From positions 62,001 through 126,000 of the forward strand of contig JAJNAZ010000007.1 of assembly GCA_021155855.1 (NCBI GenBank): DNA of 64,000 bases. The letters are read 5' to 3'. The translations under genes and the position numbers were made by a program. A model generated the notes under the pieces. The model was given only the letters and a program-made list of their open reading frames with translations, was not told where the DNA came from and searched no databases. Shown here one piece after another: positions 17,697 through 25,241 of the stretch. Numbering within the stretch: position 1 is the first letter of the stretch; each line of letters begins with the position of its first letter. The DNA comes from Solirubrobacterales bacterium (lineage in GTDB: Bacteria; Actinomycetota; Thermoleophilia; Solirubrobacterales; 70-9).

Positions 17697-17836
17697 GGCT
17701 CCGCCCGGCGCTCCCCCGGGCCTTCCGACCCGGGGTAGAGCAGGTCGGCGAGGATCTCCTCGCCCGTGATCTCGATCTCGATGGGCGCGATCTCGATCCT
17801 TGCGAGCCGCGAGATGTCGTTCGGGACGAGCCTCAT
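17693..17836 (-). CDS. Small acidic protein, 47 residues, divergent from HxlR
   Basis: The frame starts MRLVPNDISRLARIEI and contains the alternating Ile/Glu stretch EIAPIEIEITGEEILADLLY. I recognise no family. Support is contextual. AAGGAGG lies five bases before the ATG. On the minus strand TTGCAT (17915-17910), a 17-base spacer and TAGGTT (17892-17887) form a good promoter, leaving a leader of about 45 bases. The -35 sits inside a palindrome shared with the divergent hxlR gene. Its TAG shares the tetranucleotide CTAG with the stop of the aminopeptidase gene running towards it. Confidence 0.6.
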   Translation of the reverse strand: MRLVPNDISRLARIEIAPIEIEITGEEILADLLYPGSEGPGERRAEP

Positions 17837-17886
17837 GGGGGCCTCCTTCCCCGGCGGCGCACCGCCGAGTCGCCTTGACGAAACTC

Positions 17887-17931
17887 AACCTAACAGCGAA
17901 AGTTGCGTGATGCAACGCTGTGTGCGAGAAT
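17887..17931. promoter_or_regulatory. Overlapping divergent promoters with shared palindrome
   Basis: The palindrome GTTGC-N5-GCAAC lies at 17902-17916. Rightward, TTGCGT (17903-17908), a 17-base spacer and GAGAAT (17926-17931) end 8 bases before the HxlR ATG. Leftward, TTGCAT (17915-17910), a 17-base spacer and TAGGTT (17892-17887) serve the 47-residue gene. Both -35 boxes are inside the palindrome, so one bound dimer could control both. HxlR is the obvious candidate. Confidence 0.6.
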
Positions 17932-17939
17932 CACAGATC

Positions 17940-18413
17940 ATGCTCGGTCGCGAGTACGGCCAGATCTGCTCACTCGCGCGCACGCTGGAGGTGCTCGGCG
18001 AGCGCTGGACCCTGCTGATCATCCGCGACGTGTTCAGCCGCCGGCGGCGCTTCGACCAGATCCAGGAGAGCCTCGGCATCGCCCGCAACGTGCTCGCGGC
18101 GCGGCTCGCCTGGCTGGTCGAGGAGGGGATCCTCGAGAAGCGGCGCTATCGGGAGCACCCGCCCCGCTACGAGTACCTCCTCACCGAGAAGGGGCTCGAA
18201 CTGTGGCCGGTGATGATCTCGATGTTGCACTGGGGCGACCGCCACCTCTCGGATGGGGCCCCGCCGCTGCTCGTGCGCCACAAGGGCTGCGAGGGGTTGG
18301 TCGACGATCGCGGTATCTGCGAGCGCTGCGGCGAGCGCCTCGAGGCGCGCAGCGCCTACACCGAGGCCGGGCCCGGCGCCCCGGCGCAGTTGCGCGAGGC
18401 CGACGCCGCATAA
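17940..18413 (+). CDS. HxlR family winged-helix regulator with C-terminal Cys pair
   Basis: A 157-residue regulator. The winged-helix domain (about 8-100) has the HxlR pattern CSLARTLEVLGERWTLLIIRD, then RRRFDQIQESLGIARNVLA and an RYEYLLTEKG wing. The C-terminal extension has HKGC followed by a CERCGERL knuckle, which could bind a metal. The ATG at 17940 fits a leaderless start (GAGAAT ends 8 bases upstream); an in-frame ATG at 17910 would lie inside the palindrome. The gene probably autoregulates and controls the divergent 47-residue gene. The inducer is unknown. Confidence 0.92.
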   Translation: MLGREYGQICSLARTLEVLGERWTLLIIRDVFSRRRRFDQIQESLGIARNVLAARLAWLVEEGILEKRRYREHPPRYEYLLTEKGLELWPVMISMLHWGDRHLSDGAPPLLVRHKGCEGLVDDRGICERCGERLEARSAYTEAGPGAPAQLREADAA

Positions 18414-18438
18414 CCTCCCCCTGGTGAAACCAATGCCG

Positions 18439-18490
18439 ACCGAGGGCTCGGTGTGAGCCGAATGCGAACGGTGATCCGAGTTCCTCGGAT
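18439..18490. promoter_or_regulatory. Two related palindromes upstream of acyl-CoA dehydrogenase
   Basis: ACCGAG-GG-CTCGGT lies at 18439-18452 and ATCCGAG-TTC-CTCGGAT at 18474-18490. Both are perfect and share the core CCGAG...CTCGG. Their centres are about 36 bp apart, close to an integral number of helical turns. The second ends 24 bases before the dehydrogenase ATG. Paired operators for a dimeric repressor are one reading. The first might alternatively be a terminator hairpin for hxlR, but no T-tract follows. Confidence 0.45.
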
Positions 18491-18514
18491 TCGTCCGCCG
18501 CGGTCGGGTTCGCG

Positions 18515-19702
18515 ATGAACTTCGAGCTCAGTGACGAACAGCGCTTGCTGCGGGCCACGGTGCGCGAGTTCGCCCGCGCCGAGGTCGCGCCGGTGGCCGA
18601 GGAGCTCGATCGGACGAAGGCATTCCCCTACGAGCTGGTCGCGAAGATGGGCAAGCTCGGGCTGATGGGGATTCCGTTCGGCGAGGAATACGGCGGCGGC
18701 GGCGCCGACACCCTCGCCTATGCGCTCTGCGTCGAGGAGCTCGCCCGGGTCGACTCCTCGGTCTGCATCACGCTCGCCGCCCATACCTCGCTCGGGACGA
18801 TGCCGATCCACCTCTGGGGCACCAACGAGCAGAAGGCCGAGTGGCTGCCGGCCCTGTGCGCCGGCGAGCGGCTCGCGGCCTTCGGCCTCACCGAGCCCGA
18901 GGCCGGCTCCGACGCGGGCGCCACCCGCACCCGGGCGCGCCTCGACGGCGGCGAGTGGGTGATCGACGGCGCGAAGCAGTTCATCACCAACTCGGGCACC
19001 GAGATCTCCGGCTGCGTCACGATCACCGCGGTGACCGGCGAGGACGACGGAGGCGTCCCAACAGCGGCGCGGCGCGGCCCCGCCTCGCAGGGCCGTCGCG
19101 AGATCTCCAACATCATCGTCCCCAACGGGACCCCCGGATACGAGCCCGGCGAGCCATACCGGAAGATGGGCTGGAACGCCTCGGACACACGGCCGCTCAG
19201 CTTCGACGGCTGCCGAGTGCCGGAGTCGAACCTTCTCGGTCGCCGAGGCGAGGGGTTCAAGAACTTCCTTCACATCCTCGACGGCGGCCGCATCGGAGTC
19301 GCGGCGATGGGGGTCGGGCTCGCCCAGGGCGCGCTCGACGAGGCGATCTCCTACGCCAAGGAGCGCCGCGCCTTCGGCCAGCCGATCTCGAAGTTCCAGG
19401 CGATCCAGGCGAAGATCGCCGACATCTCGGCGCAGATCGAGGCGGCTCGGCTGCTCACCTACCGCGCCGCGCTGGAGAAGGACCGCGGCGAGTCGTTCAC
19501 GCTCACTGCCGCGCAGGCGAAGCTGGTCACCGGGCGGCTCGCGGTTCGCGCGACCGAGGAAGCGGTGCAGATCCACGGCGGCTACGGCTACATCGAGGAA
19601 TACCCGGTCTGCCGCTTCTATCGCGACGCGAAGATCCTCACCATCGGTGAGGGCACCGACGAGGTCCAGCAGATGGTGATCGCACGACAGCTTGGCTGCT
19701 GA
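18515..19702 (+). CDS. Acyl-CoA dehydrogenase
   Basis: A 395-residue FAD enzyme that oxidises an acyl-CoA to the 2-enoyl-CoA and passes electrons to ETF. Markers are FGLTEPEAGSDAGATRTRA (flavin and substrate site), GGRIGVAAMGVGLAQGALDEA, YAKERRAFGQPISKFQAIQ and the C-terminal GGYGYIEEYPVCRFYRDAKI. The catalytic base is E379 in IGEGTDEVQ, the short- and branched-chain position. An insertion of about 20 residues (GEDDGGVPTAARRGPASQG, near 173-192) enlarges a surface loop. Chain-length preference is not readable. Given the Icm-type mutase, butyryl- or isobutyryl-CoA is attractive. Confidence 0.95.
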   Translation: MNFELSDEQRLLRATVREFARAEVAPVAEELDRTKAFPYELVAKMGKLGLMGIPFGEEYGGGGADTLAYALCVEELARVDSSVCITLAAHTSLGTMPIHLWGTNEQKAEWLPALCAGERLAAFGLTEPEAGSDAGATRTRARLDGGEWVIDGAKQFITNSGTEISGCVTITAVTGEDDGGVPTAARRGPASQGRREISNIIVPNGTPGYEPGEPYRKMGWNASDTRPLSFDGCRVPESNLLGRRGEGFKNFLHILDGGRIGVAAMGVGLAQGALDEAISYAKERRAFGQPISKFQAIQAKIADISAQIEAARLLTYRAALEKDRGESFTLTAAQAKLVTGRLAVRATEEAVQIHGGYGYIEEYPVCRFYRDAKILTIGEGTDEVQQMVIARQLGC

Positions 19703-19842
19703 GCGCACCGCCTCCGCAAGCGAGGACCGAATTACGCCGAGTTTGCGGGGTTCGTCACCGTCGCCACAAGGACCCGTCCGACGGCGGCGCTTACACTCGC
19801 GCGAGCAGTGTCCATGTACTCACGGGGAGAGTCGAGGTAAGC

Positions 19843-20049
19843 ATGGAGAGCGACGCGAAGTGGCAGCAGCTGGCCTCGTTGCGCGATGAGCTCGAGGCCC
19901 CCAGCGTGGTCGTCCCGATCTGCGTCAGCCGGCTCGACGGCAAGCCGCACGAGCTGTCGCCGAAGGCGAGGCGGTTCGCCGAGGCGCTGGCGGTCTCCGA
20001 CGCCTGGAACCGGATCAGCGACGCGCGGAGCCGGCGCCTGGCGGCGTAG
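19843..20049 (+). CDS. Small hypothetical protein, 68 residues
   Basis: A 68-residue charged protein (starting MESDAKWQQLASLRDEL) with no cysteine-metal motif and no membrane segment. GAGG followed by five bases precedes the ATG. It lies alone after the acyl-CoA dehydrogenase with a 140-base gap, and its stop is five bases from that of the convergent meaB. I recognise no family. The reading frame is the only reasonable one there, and the amphipathic middle looks like a folded small protein, so it is probably real. Confidence 0.5.
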   Translation: MESDAKWQQLASLRDELEAPSVVVPICVSRLDGKPHELSPKARRFAEALAVSDAWNRISDARSRRLAA

Positions 20050-20054
20050 ATCGG

Positions 20055-21014
20055 TCAGTCGCCGCGGGTTCGCTCCAGCAGCTCGCGCGCTGCGGTGGCC
20101 GGGTCGATCTCGCGGCTGACGACGCGTTCGAGCAGCCCGGCCCACTCCGGGTCGTTCTGCGCCCGCAGCTCGAGGTCGCGGCGCAGGCGTGCGGCGGCGA
20201 TGCCAAGCACCTCGGCCCGCAGGTTGCGTGCCCGTCGCTCGGCCAGCGTGCCCGCCGCGATGATGTGGGCGCGGTGCGCGTCGATGGTCGCGACGAGCTC
20301 CGAGACCCCCTCACCCTTGGTTGCCTCGGTGCGCACCACGGGCACCCTCCAGGTGCGCTCCGGGCCCAGGGCGAGGACCGCCTTGACCTCGCGGATCATC
20401 GTGTCCGCCAACGGGTGCTCGCACTTGTTGACCACGATCACGTCGGGGATCTCCATCACCCCCGCCTTCAGCGCCTGGATCGAATCGCCCGAGCCCGGCA
20501 TCAGGGCGAGCACGACCGTGTCGGCGTGGTCGACGACGTCGATCTCGCCCTGGCCGACGCCGACCGTCTCCAGCAAGATGTCGTCCTTCCCCGAGGCGTC
20601 CATCAGCAGCGCCGCCTGCAGCGCCGCCTCGGCGAGTCCGCCGAGCGAGCCCCTGGTCGCCATCGAGCGGATGAACACGCCGGGGTCGAGGAAGTGGTCG
20701 GAGAGCCGAATTCGATCGCCGAGCACGGCGCCCTGCGTGAACGGACTTGAGGGGTCGATCGACAGCACCCCGATTTCGCGATCCGCCTGGCGCAGCTCGA
20801 CGCAGATCGCCCCAATCAGGGTGCTCTTGCCGACCCCCGGCGGTCCCGTGAGCCCGACGATGCGCGCCTCGCCGGTGCGGGGGAAGAGCTCGGCGACGAG
20901 CCGATCGCCCTCGGGATCGCGGTTCTCGACCAGGCTGATCGCTCGGGCGAGCGCCCGCTTGTCGCCCGCGAGGAGGCGCTCGGCGAGCGAGCCCGTGGCG
21001 GCGGCCTCGGCCAT
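20055..21014 (-). CDS. meaB: MeaB-type GTPase chaperone of B12-dependent acyl-CoA mutase
   Basis: A 319-residue G3E-family P-loop GTPase. Walker A is GPPGVGKST (57-65); the MeaB blocks GVLSIDPSSPFTQGAVLGDRI and MATRGSLGGLA follow, then LLETVGVGQGE and MPGSGDSIQALKAGVMEI. The base-recognition motif reads NKCE (196-199) instead of NKxD, a conservative change. MeaB loads, protects and reactivates adenosylcobalamin in mutases, so it most likely serves icmAB at 10-13 kb. The ATG at 21014 lies 8 bases after TAGACT (21028-21023), supporting a leaderless start and excluding the longer frame. Confidence 0.95.
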   Translation of the reverse strand: MAEAAATGSLAERLLAGDKRALARAISLVENRDPEGDRLVAELFPRTGEARIVGLTGPPGVGKSTLIGAICVELRQADREIGVLSIDPSSPFTQGAVLGDRIRLSDHFLDPGVFIRSMATRGSLGGLAEAALQAALLMDASGKDDILLETVGVGQGEIDVVDHADTVVLALMPGSGDSIQALKAGVMEIPDVIVVNKCEHPLADTMIREVKAVLALGPERTWRVPVVRTEATKGEGVSELVATIDAHRAHIIAAGTLAERRARNLRAEVLGIAAARLRRDLELRAQNDPEWAGLLERVVSREIDPATAARELLERTRGD

Positions 21015-21022
21015 GGCGGCGC

Positions 21023-21086
21023 AGTCTAGTGCCGCGTCCACCAATCCAGATTCGGATTGGCGAGCGAGAACCGATGGACGTAGAGT
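21023..21086. promoter_or_regulatory. Divergent meaB/acyltransferase promoter with 20-bp palindrome
   Basis: Leftward TAGACT (21028-21023) ends 8 bases before meaB. Rightward TAGAGT (21081-21086) ends 10 bases before the acyltransferase GTG. Between them, at 21041-21060, lies CCAATCC-N6-GGATTGG with perfect 7-bp arms. This is the right place for an operator acting on both genes. The binding protein is unknown; a cruciform with no regulator is the null explanation. Confidence 0.5.
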
Positions 21087-21096
21087 GCGCGCCGCC

Positions 21097-21750
21097 GTGA
21101 TCGGGACGCTGCGCTTCCTCGCCCGCAACCGGATGCTGAGCCCCCGCTACGCGCGCCTGCTTTACCGCTACTTGTGGCGGCGCTGGCTCACCCCGGCGGG
21201 GTGGCGGTGGGAGACCGACGGGCCGGTGTTCTTCGGAAAGGGGCTCGAGCTGCAGATCGCCAAGCGGGGCACGATCCGATTTGGCCGCTTCGTCTGGGTC
21301 GGCGACCGGACAAAGATCCGCTGCCACGAGGGCGAGGTGATCGTCGGTCGCAAGACGGTGCTCGGGCAGGAATGCACGATCTCCGCCTACCGTCATGTGC
21401 GGATCGGCGAGCAGTGCGTGATCGCCGACCGGGCGATGTTCATCGACTTCGACCACGGCGTGGTCGAGGTCGAGCGGCCGATCCGCGTCCAGGGCATCTA
21501 CATGCGCGACGTCGACGTCGGCTCGAACGTATGGGTCGGCTACGGCGCCTGCATCCTGCGCGGGGTCCGGGTCGGTGACAACTCGGTGATCGGCTCCAAC
21601 ACCGTGATCACCAAGGACATCCCAGCCAACGCGGTCGTCGGCGGCGTGCCGGCGAGGCTGCTGCGAATGCGCGAGGCCCCTCGTGAGCTGCGCTGGCCGG
21701 AGCCGGTCGAGCCCGATCCGGCCGCGGAGCACACCCTCAAACGGGACTGA
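21097..21750 (+). CDS. Hexapeptide-repeat acyltransferase
   Basis: About 217 residues forming a left-handed beta-helix transferase. Hexapeptide turns run from about residue 60 (IRFGRFVWVGDRTKIRCHEG) to about 190 and end in the typical VIGSNTVITKDIPANAVVGG and PARLL. The likely catalytic His lies in DFDHGVVEVERPI. This is the LbH-MAT/WbbJ-like group, which acetylates sugars or cell-surface glycans. GTG at 21097 is chosen because TAGAGT ends 10 bases upstream; GTG at 21085 is possible but would sit inside that box. The acceptor is unknown, but glycan genes follow on the opposite strand. Confidence 0.9.
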   Translation: MIGTLRFLARNRMLSPRYARLLYRYLWRRWLTPAGWRWETDGPVFFGKGLELQIAKRGTIRFGRFVWVGDRTKIRCHEGEVIVGRKTVLGQECTISAYRHVRIGEQCVIADRAMFIDFDHGVVEVERPIRVQGIYMRDVDVGSNVWVGYGACILRGVRVGDNSVIGSNTVITKDIPANAVVGGVPARLLRMREAPRELRWPEPVEPDPAAEHTLKRD

Positions 21751-21851
21751 GCGGATCCGGCTCGCCGGATTGGGCCGATTGCGTCGGTCAGGTCGTCGAA
21801 GCTCGCCCCATCCGAAGTCGGCCCTCGAAGCGTCTCTCACGGCGGCGCCGG

Positions 21852-23045
21852 TCAGGCGCGGGCCCGCGCGCCGGTGAGCTCGGCGTAGACCGCACGGGTC
21901 GAGCGGGCGACGTCGGCCCAGTCGAAGCGCAGGATGTGCTCGGAGCCCTCGGCGACGAGGCGCTCGCGCAGCTCGGCGTCGGTGAGCAGGCGCTCGACCA
22001 TCTCGCCGAGCGCGAGCGGATCGCGGGCGCGGAAGCGAAGGCCCGCCTCGCCGTGGGGGACGACCTCGCGCAAGCCGCCGGTGTCGGCGACGATGCAGGG
22101 ACAGCCGGAAGCCATCGCCTCGAGCGCGACGAGCCCGAACGGCTCATAGATCGAGGGCACCACGCAGACGTCCGCGATCGGGTAGAGGGAATGCAGGACG
22201 TCGTCGCCGATCCAGCCGAGGAAGGTGCCGTGCTGGTCGAGGCCGAGCTCGGTCGTTTGGCGGCGCAGCTCGGGTTCGTGCGTGCCCGAGCCGGCGACCA
22301 GAAAGCGCGTTCCGGGGACCGCCTCGACCAGGCGGGGCATCGCCTCGAGCGCGAGCTGGAAGCCCTTCTCGTAGACCAGCCGGCCGATGAGCAGCACGAG
22401 CTTTTCGTCCGGCGCCGCGAACTCGGAGCGCAGCCGGGCGAGCTCGGGGGCGTCATGGGGCTGCAAATCGCCGGGATCGATCCCGTTCGGGATCACCGCG
22501 ATCCGCTCCTCGTCGACGCCGAAGATGTCGGCGATCTGCTCACGCATGTAGTACGAGCAGGCGATCACGCGGTCGGCACGATTCGTGATCCAGCGCTCGA
22601 CCCCGTGGATGTGCGACTGCGGGTGGCGGTCGACCCAGCCCTGGTGGCGGCCGTGCTCGGTGGCGTGGATCGTGGTCACCAGCGGCGCGTCGAAACGCCG
22701 TGCGAGGTGGTCGCCCGCCATCGCCACGAGCCAGTCGTGGCCGTGAACGAGGTCGAAGTCGAAGCGGTCGCCGAGCTCGACCCCGGCGGCGAGCATGTCC
22801 GCGTTCATCCGCTCGACCCAGGCGACGAACTGGCCCAGGTCGGTGGGCCGCGTCGGCTCGCGCACCCGGTGGATGTGGACGCCGCCGGCGAGCTCCTCGG
22901 GCGGAGACTCCTCTCCCCCGCGGGTGAGCACGTGGACCTCGGTCCCGTCGTCGGTGAGGTTCTCCGAGAGCTTGCGCACGTGCCGGGCAAGACCGCCCTC
23001 GATCAGGGGCGGGTACTCCCAGGAGAGGATCAGAACTGTGTTCAC
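21852..23045 (-). CDS. GT4 glycosyltransferase, Rv3032-like alpha-glucan synthase
   Basis: A 397-residue GT-B enzyme. It opens NTVLILSWEYPPLIEGGLARHV, the glycogen-synthase-like loop, has FDLVHGHDWLVAMAG, VIPNGIDP and KLVLLIGRLVYEKGF, and ends with the EX7E motif in SIYEPFGLVALEAMASG. This matches the Rv3032 type that extends alpha-1,4-glucan for glycogen or methylglucose lipopolysaccharide. GTG at 23045 overlaps the GH57 stop as GTGA. With the methyltransferase and GH57 genes upstream it reproduces the Mycobacterium Rv3030-Rv3031-Rv3032 order. The exact glucan made here is inferred. Confidence 0.93.
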   Translation of the reverse strand: MNTVLILSWEYPPLIEGGLARHVRKLSENLTDDGTEVHVLTRGGEESPPEELAGGVHIHRVREPTRPTDLGQFVAWVERMNADMLAAGVELGDRFDFDLVHGHDWLVAMAGDHLARRFDAPLVTTIHATEHGRHQGWVDRHPQSHIHGVERWITNRADRVIACSYYMREQIADIFGVDEERIAVIPNGIDPGDLQPHDAPELARLRSEFAAPDEKLVLLIGRLVYEKGFQLALEAMPRLVEAVPGTRFLVAGSGTHEPELRRQTTELGLDQHGTFLGWIGDDVLHSLYPIADVCVVPSIYEPFGLVALEAMASGCPCIVADTGGLREVVPHGEAGLRFRARDPLALGEMVERLLTDAELRERLVAEGSEHILRFDWADVARSTRAVYAELTGARARA

Positions 23046-24457
23046 GGCTCGAGCAGAGGTGTGAGGCTCAGATCCGGTGCCAGGTTCCGCAGTCGCGGAT
23101 CCGGCTCGGCGGCGGAGTGTATGGCCTCGAGCAGCCACCGGGCGTGACCGGTGGAACGCTCCCACGCATAGTCGCCGGCCTGGCGGCGGCGGTCGAGGAA
23201 CGCCCAATCGCTCGCCTGCACGGCGAGCAGCTCGCGGGCGGCCCGGGTGAGCGCGGCGGAGGTGACGCTCGAGCCCAGCGCACGCAGCAGCCGCAACTCG
23301 AGCCTGCGCGCCGCCCAGGCGAGGTCGGCGACCTCGGGCGAATCCCAGGTGCTCAGGTCCTTGTGCTCGCCCCAGCTCGAGCGATGCAACGGCCGCGGCT
23401 CCGCCGGGTGTCGTTCGCGCGCCTCGCCAAGGGTCAGCGCCTCGATCCCGTGCTCGGGCGCCACCCGCAAGACCTCCGCCAGCCACCCCGGGCCCTCCCA
23501 CCACCAATGACCCAAGAGCTCGGTGTCGATCGCGAACACGATCAACCCCGGGCGGCCGTGGGCGGCGGCGAAGCGCTCGAGACGGACCGCCGCCGCCCGG
23601 GCGAACTCGGCGGCCTGCTCGCGCGCCCGCGCCCTCCCGGCCTCGGGGTCGTAAGGCCCGCCGCCGATCGCCCACGGGCGTGCGCCGCGCAGCGACTTAC
23701 GGTGAAAGTCGGCGTGCACGGGGTCGGAGGGATAGCCGTCGAGGGCCCAGAGCCACGAGACCGCGTCCCAATCGACCGTGAACGCAACCGGCCCGGCCGC
23801 CGTCGCCACCGGCGCCAGTGCGGCGAGCGGCGGCTCGTGCGCGCTCTGGTCGGTGCAGAAGTAGCCCAGCCCGCGCTCGGCGAGCAGCCGCTCGAGGCCC
23901 GGTTCGTATCCGCACTCGGGCAGCCAGAATCCGGCCGACGGCCCGAAGCGCCGGCCGTGCGACCGCAGCCCGGCGTCGAGTTGAAGCCGGCGACAGGCAT
24001 CCGTGGCGACCAGGGGCAGCACGGCATGGGTCGCCGAGGAGGTGATCAGCTCGACCCTGCCCTCGCTGCGCGGTTGTGTGAACAAGGCCGCCAGGTCGCC
24101 GTCGAGCGCCCGGATCCCCTCGAGCGCATCGCGGTAGCGCTGTGCCTCGGCGTCGCAGGCGGGGCGGTAGGGAGGCTCGACCTCGGCGGCGTCCGCCTCA
24201 CACGACTCGATCCGAAACCGGCGCAAAAACTGCTCCAGGCGACCGGCCACGCCGCCGGCCTCGAGCTGGTCGGCGAGCACCGGGGTGACGCTGAGCGTCA
24301 GCCGGTCGGCGACCTCGCAGACCGGGATGTAGGAGCGAATCACCGCATCGAACAGCCACTCCTCTCCGAACGGATAGGTCCCGAAGCCCTCGACGTAGGG
24401 CATGTGCGAGTGCAGGACGATCGCGAGGTCCCCCACCCGGGACCGGGAAGCGGTCAT
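23042..24457 (-). CDS. GH57 family alpha-glucan branching-type enzyme (Rv3031-like)
   Basis: A 471-residue GH57 protein of the DUF1957/branching-enzyme branch. The N-terminal HSHMPYVEGFGTYPFGEEW is diagnostic. The nucleophile is E181 in FWLPECGYEPGL and the acid/base D311 in VFAIDTELLGHWWWEG. The C-terminal helical domain (about 370-460) is the usual one. It transfers alpha-1,4-glucan chains to make alpha-1,6 branches, or trims them. The start overlaps the methyltransferase stop as ATGA and its own stop overlaps the GT4 start as GTGA, so the three are tightly coupled. Confidence 0.93.
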   Translation of the reverse strand: MTASRSRVGDLAIVLHSHMPYVEGFGTYPFGEEWLFDAVIRSYIPVCEVADRLTLSVTPVLADQLEAGGVAGRLEQFLRRFRIESCEADAAEVEPPYRPACDAEAQRYRDALEGIRALDGDLAALFTQPRSEGRVELITSSATHAVLPLVATDACRRLQLDAGLRSHGRRFGPSAGFWLPECGYEPGLERLLAERGLGYFCTDQSAHEPPLAALAPVATAAGPVAFTVDWDAVSWLWALDGYPSDPVHADFHRKSLRGARPWAIGGGPYDPEAGRARAREQAAEFARAAAVRLERFAAAHGRPGLIVFAIDTELLGHWWWEGPGWLAEVLRVAPEHGIEALTLGEARERHPAEPRPLHRSSWGEHKDLSTWDSPEVADLAWAARRLELRLLRALGSSVTSAALTRAARELLAVQASDWAFLDRRRQAGDYAWERSTGHARWLLEAIHSAAEPDPRLRNLAPDLSLTPLLEP

Positions 24458-25215
24458 CGGTGACAGACTGCGAGGAAATCGAGCGCCCGATCGAGAGTCG
24501 CCTCGGCCTCGGGGCGAACCGCGAAGTCCGAGGCGGCGATCGACGGCACGAAACGATCGTAGAACGGCTTCGTCAGCCGCAGCGCAGGATGCACGCGGTC
24601 CCAGCCGGCCCGAATCGCGAGCTCGTGCAGGCGCAGGCGCCGCGCGTGGAACACTCCGTACAGCTCGACCCGCTCATATCGCGGCTCGAGCAGCGCGCGA
24701 TACTCGGCGGCCGTGTACTCGCGCAGATGCCACGGGTTGTCGGACTTCTCCGCACCAGCGGGCGCCAGCGTGAGCCGGTTCGGGGTCGAGATGTAGCTCA
24801 CCGGGGCCACGGCGGCGAAGCCCTCCAGCAGCGAGCCCGGATCCTCGATGTGCTCGATCGTCTGCAGGAAGACGATCGCGTCAGAGGGACCCGCGAACGA
24901 CTCCACCAACCCCCGCTCGAAGCGCAGGTTCGGCCGCACGTAGCGCAGCCGGGCGTGCTCGTACGCATCGGGATTGGCGTCGACGCCGGTTACCGCGGCC
25001 GCCGTCCGCGCGAGCACCTCCGATCCGTAGCCCTCGCCGCAGGCGAGGTCGGCGACCCGCAGTCCGCCGACCCGGGCGCGGATCCACTCGTAGACCGCGA
25101 GGTGGCGGCGGAACCAGTAGTTCTCCGCCGGCACATCGGGCAGGGTTCGCTCGCCCGTGAGCGGCAGCGGCGGAACGCCGGGGGGCTGGCCCTGCTGCAG
25201 GTGGACCTCGTTCAC
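24454..25215 (-). CDS. Class I SAM-dependent methyltransferase (Rv3030-like)
   Basis: A 253-residue methyltransferase. Motif I is VADLACGEGYGSEVLA (about 54-69), followed by VTGVDANPDAYEHARLRY and IVFLQTIEHIEDP. The N-terminal PLTGERTLPDVPAENYWFRRHLA is shared with glucan-linked methyltransferases. First gene of the three-gene glucan operon, it is the counterpart of Rv3030 and may methylate the sugar polymer or a lipid precursor. GTG at 25215 lies 8 bases after TACGGT on the minus strand. The methyl acceptor is an inference from gene order. Confidence 0.88.
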   Translation of the reverse strand: MNEVHLQQGQPPGVPPLPLTGERTLPDVPAENYWFRRHLAVYEWIRARVGGLRVADLACGEGYGSEVLARTAAAVTGVDANPDAYEHARLRYVRPNLRFERGLVESFAGPSDAIVFLQTIEHIEDPGSLLEGFAAVAPVSYISTPNRLTLAPAGAEKSDNPWHLREYTAAEYRALLEPRYERVELYGVFHARRLRLHELAIRAGWDRVHPALRLTKPFYDRFVPSIAASDFAVRPEAEATLDRALDFLAVCHR

Positions 25216-25223
25216 GGCCGGTG

Positions 25224-25233
25224 ACCGTACTAT
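25224..25233. promoter_or_regulatory. Overlapping divergent -10 boxes between two methyltransferase genes
   Basis: Only 26 bases separate the divergent starts at 25215 and 25242. Within ACCGTACTAT, TACGGT reads leftward (25229-25224) and TACTAT rightward (25228-25233), sharing two base pairs. Each box ends exactly 8 bases from its start codon. This is the layout of a symmetric bidirectional promoter, with leaderless output both ways. Confidence 0.55.
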
Positions 25234-25241
25234 CCCCGCCG

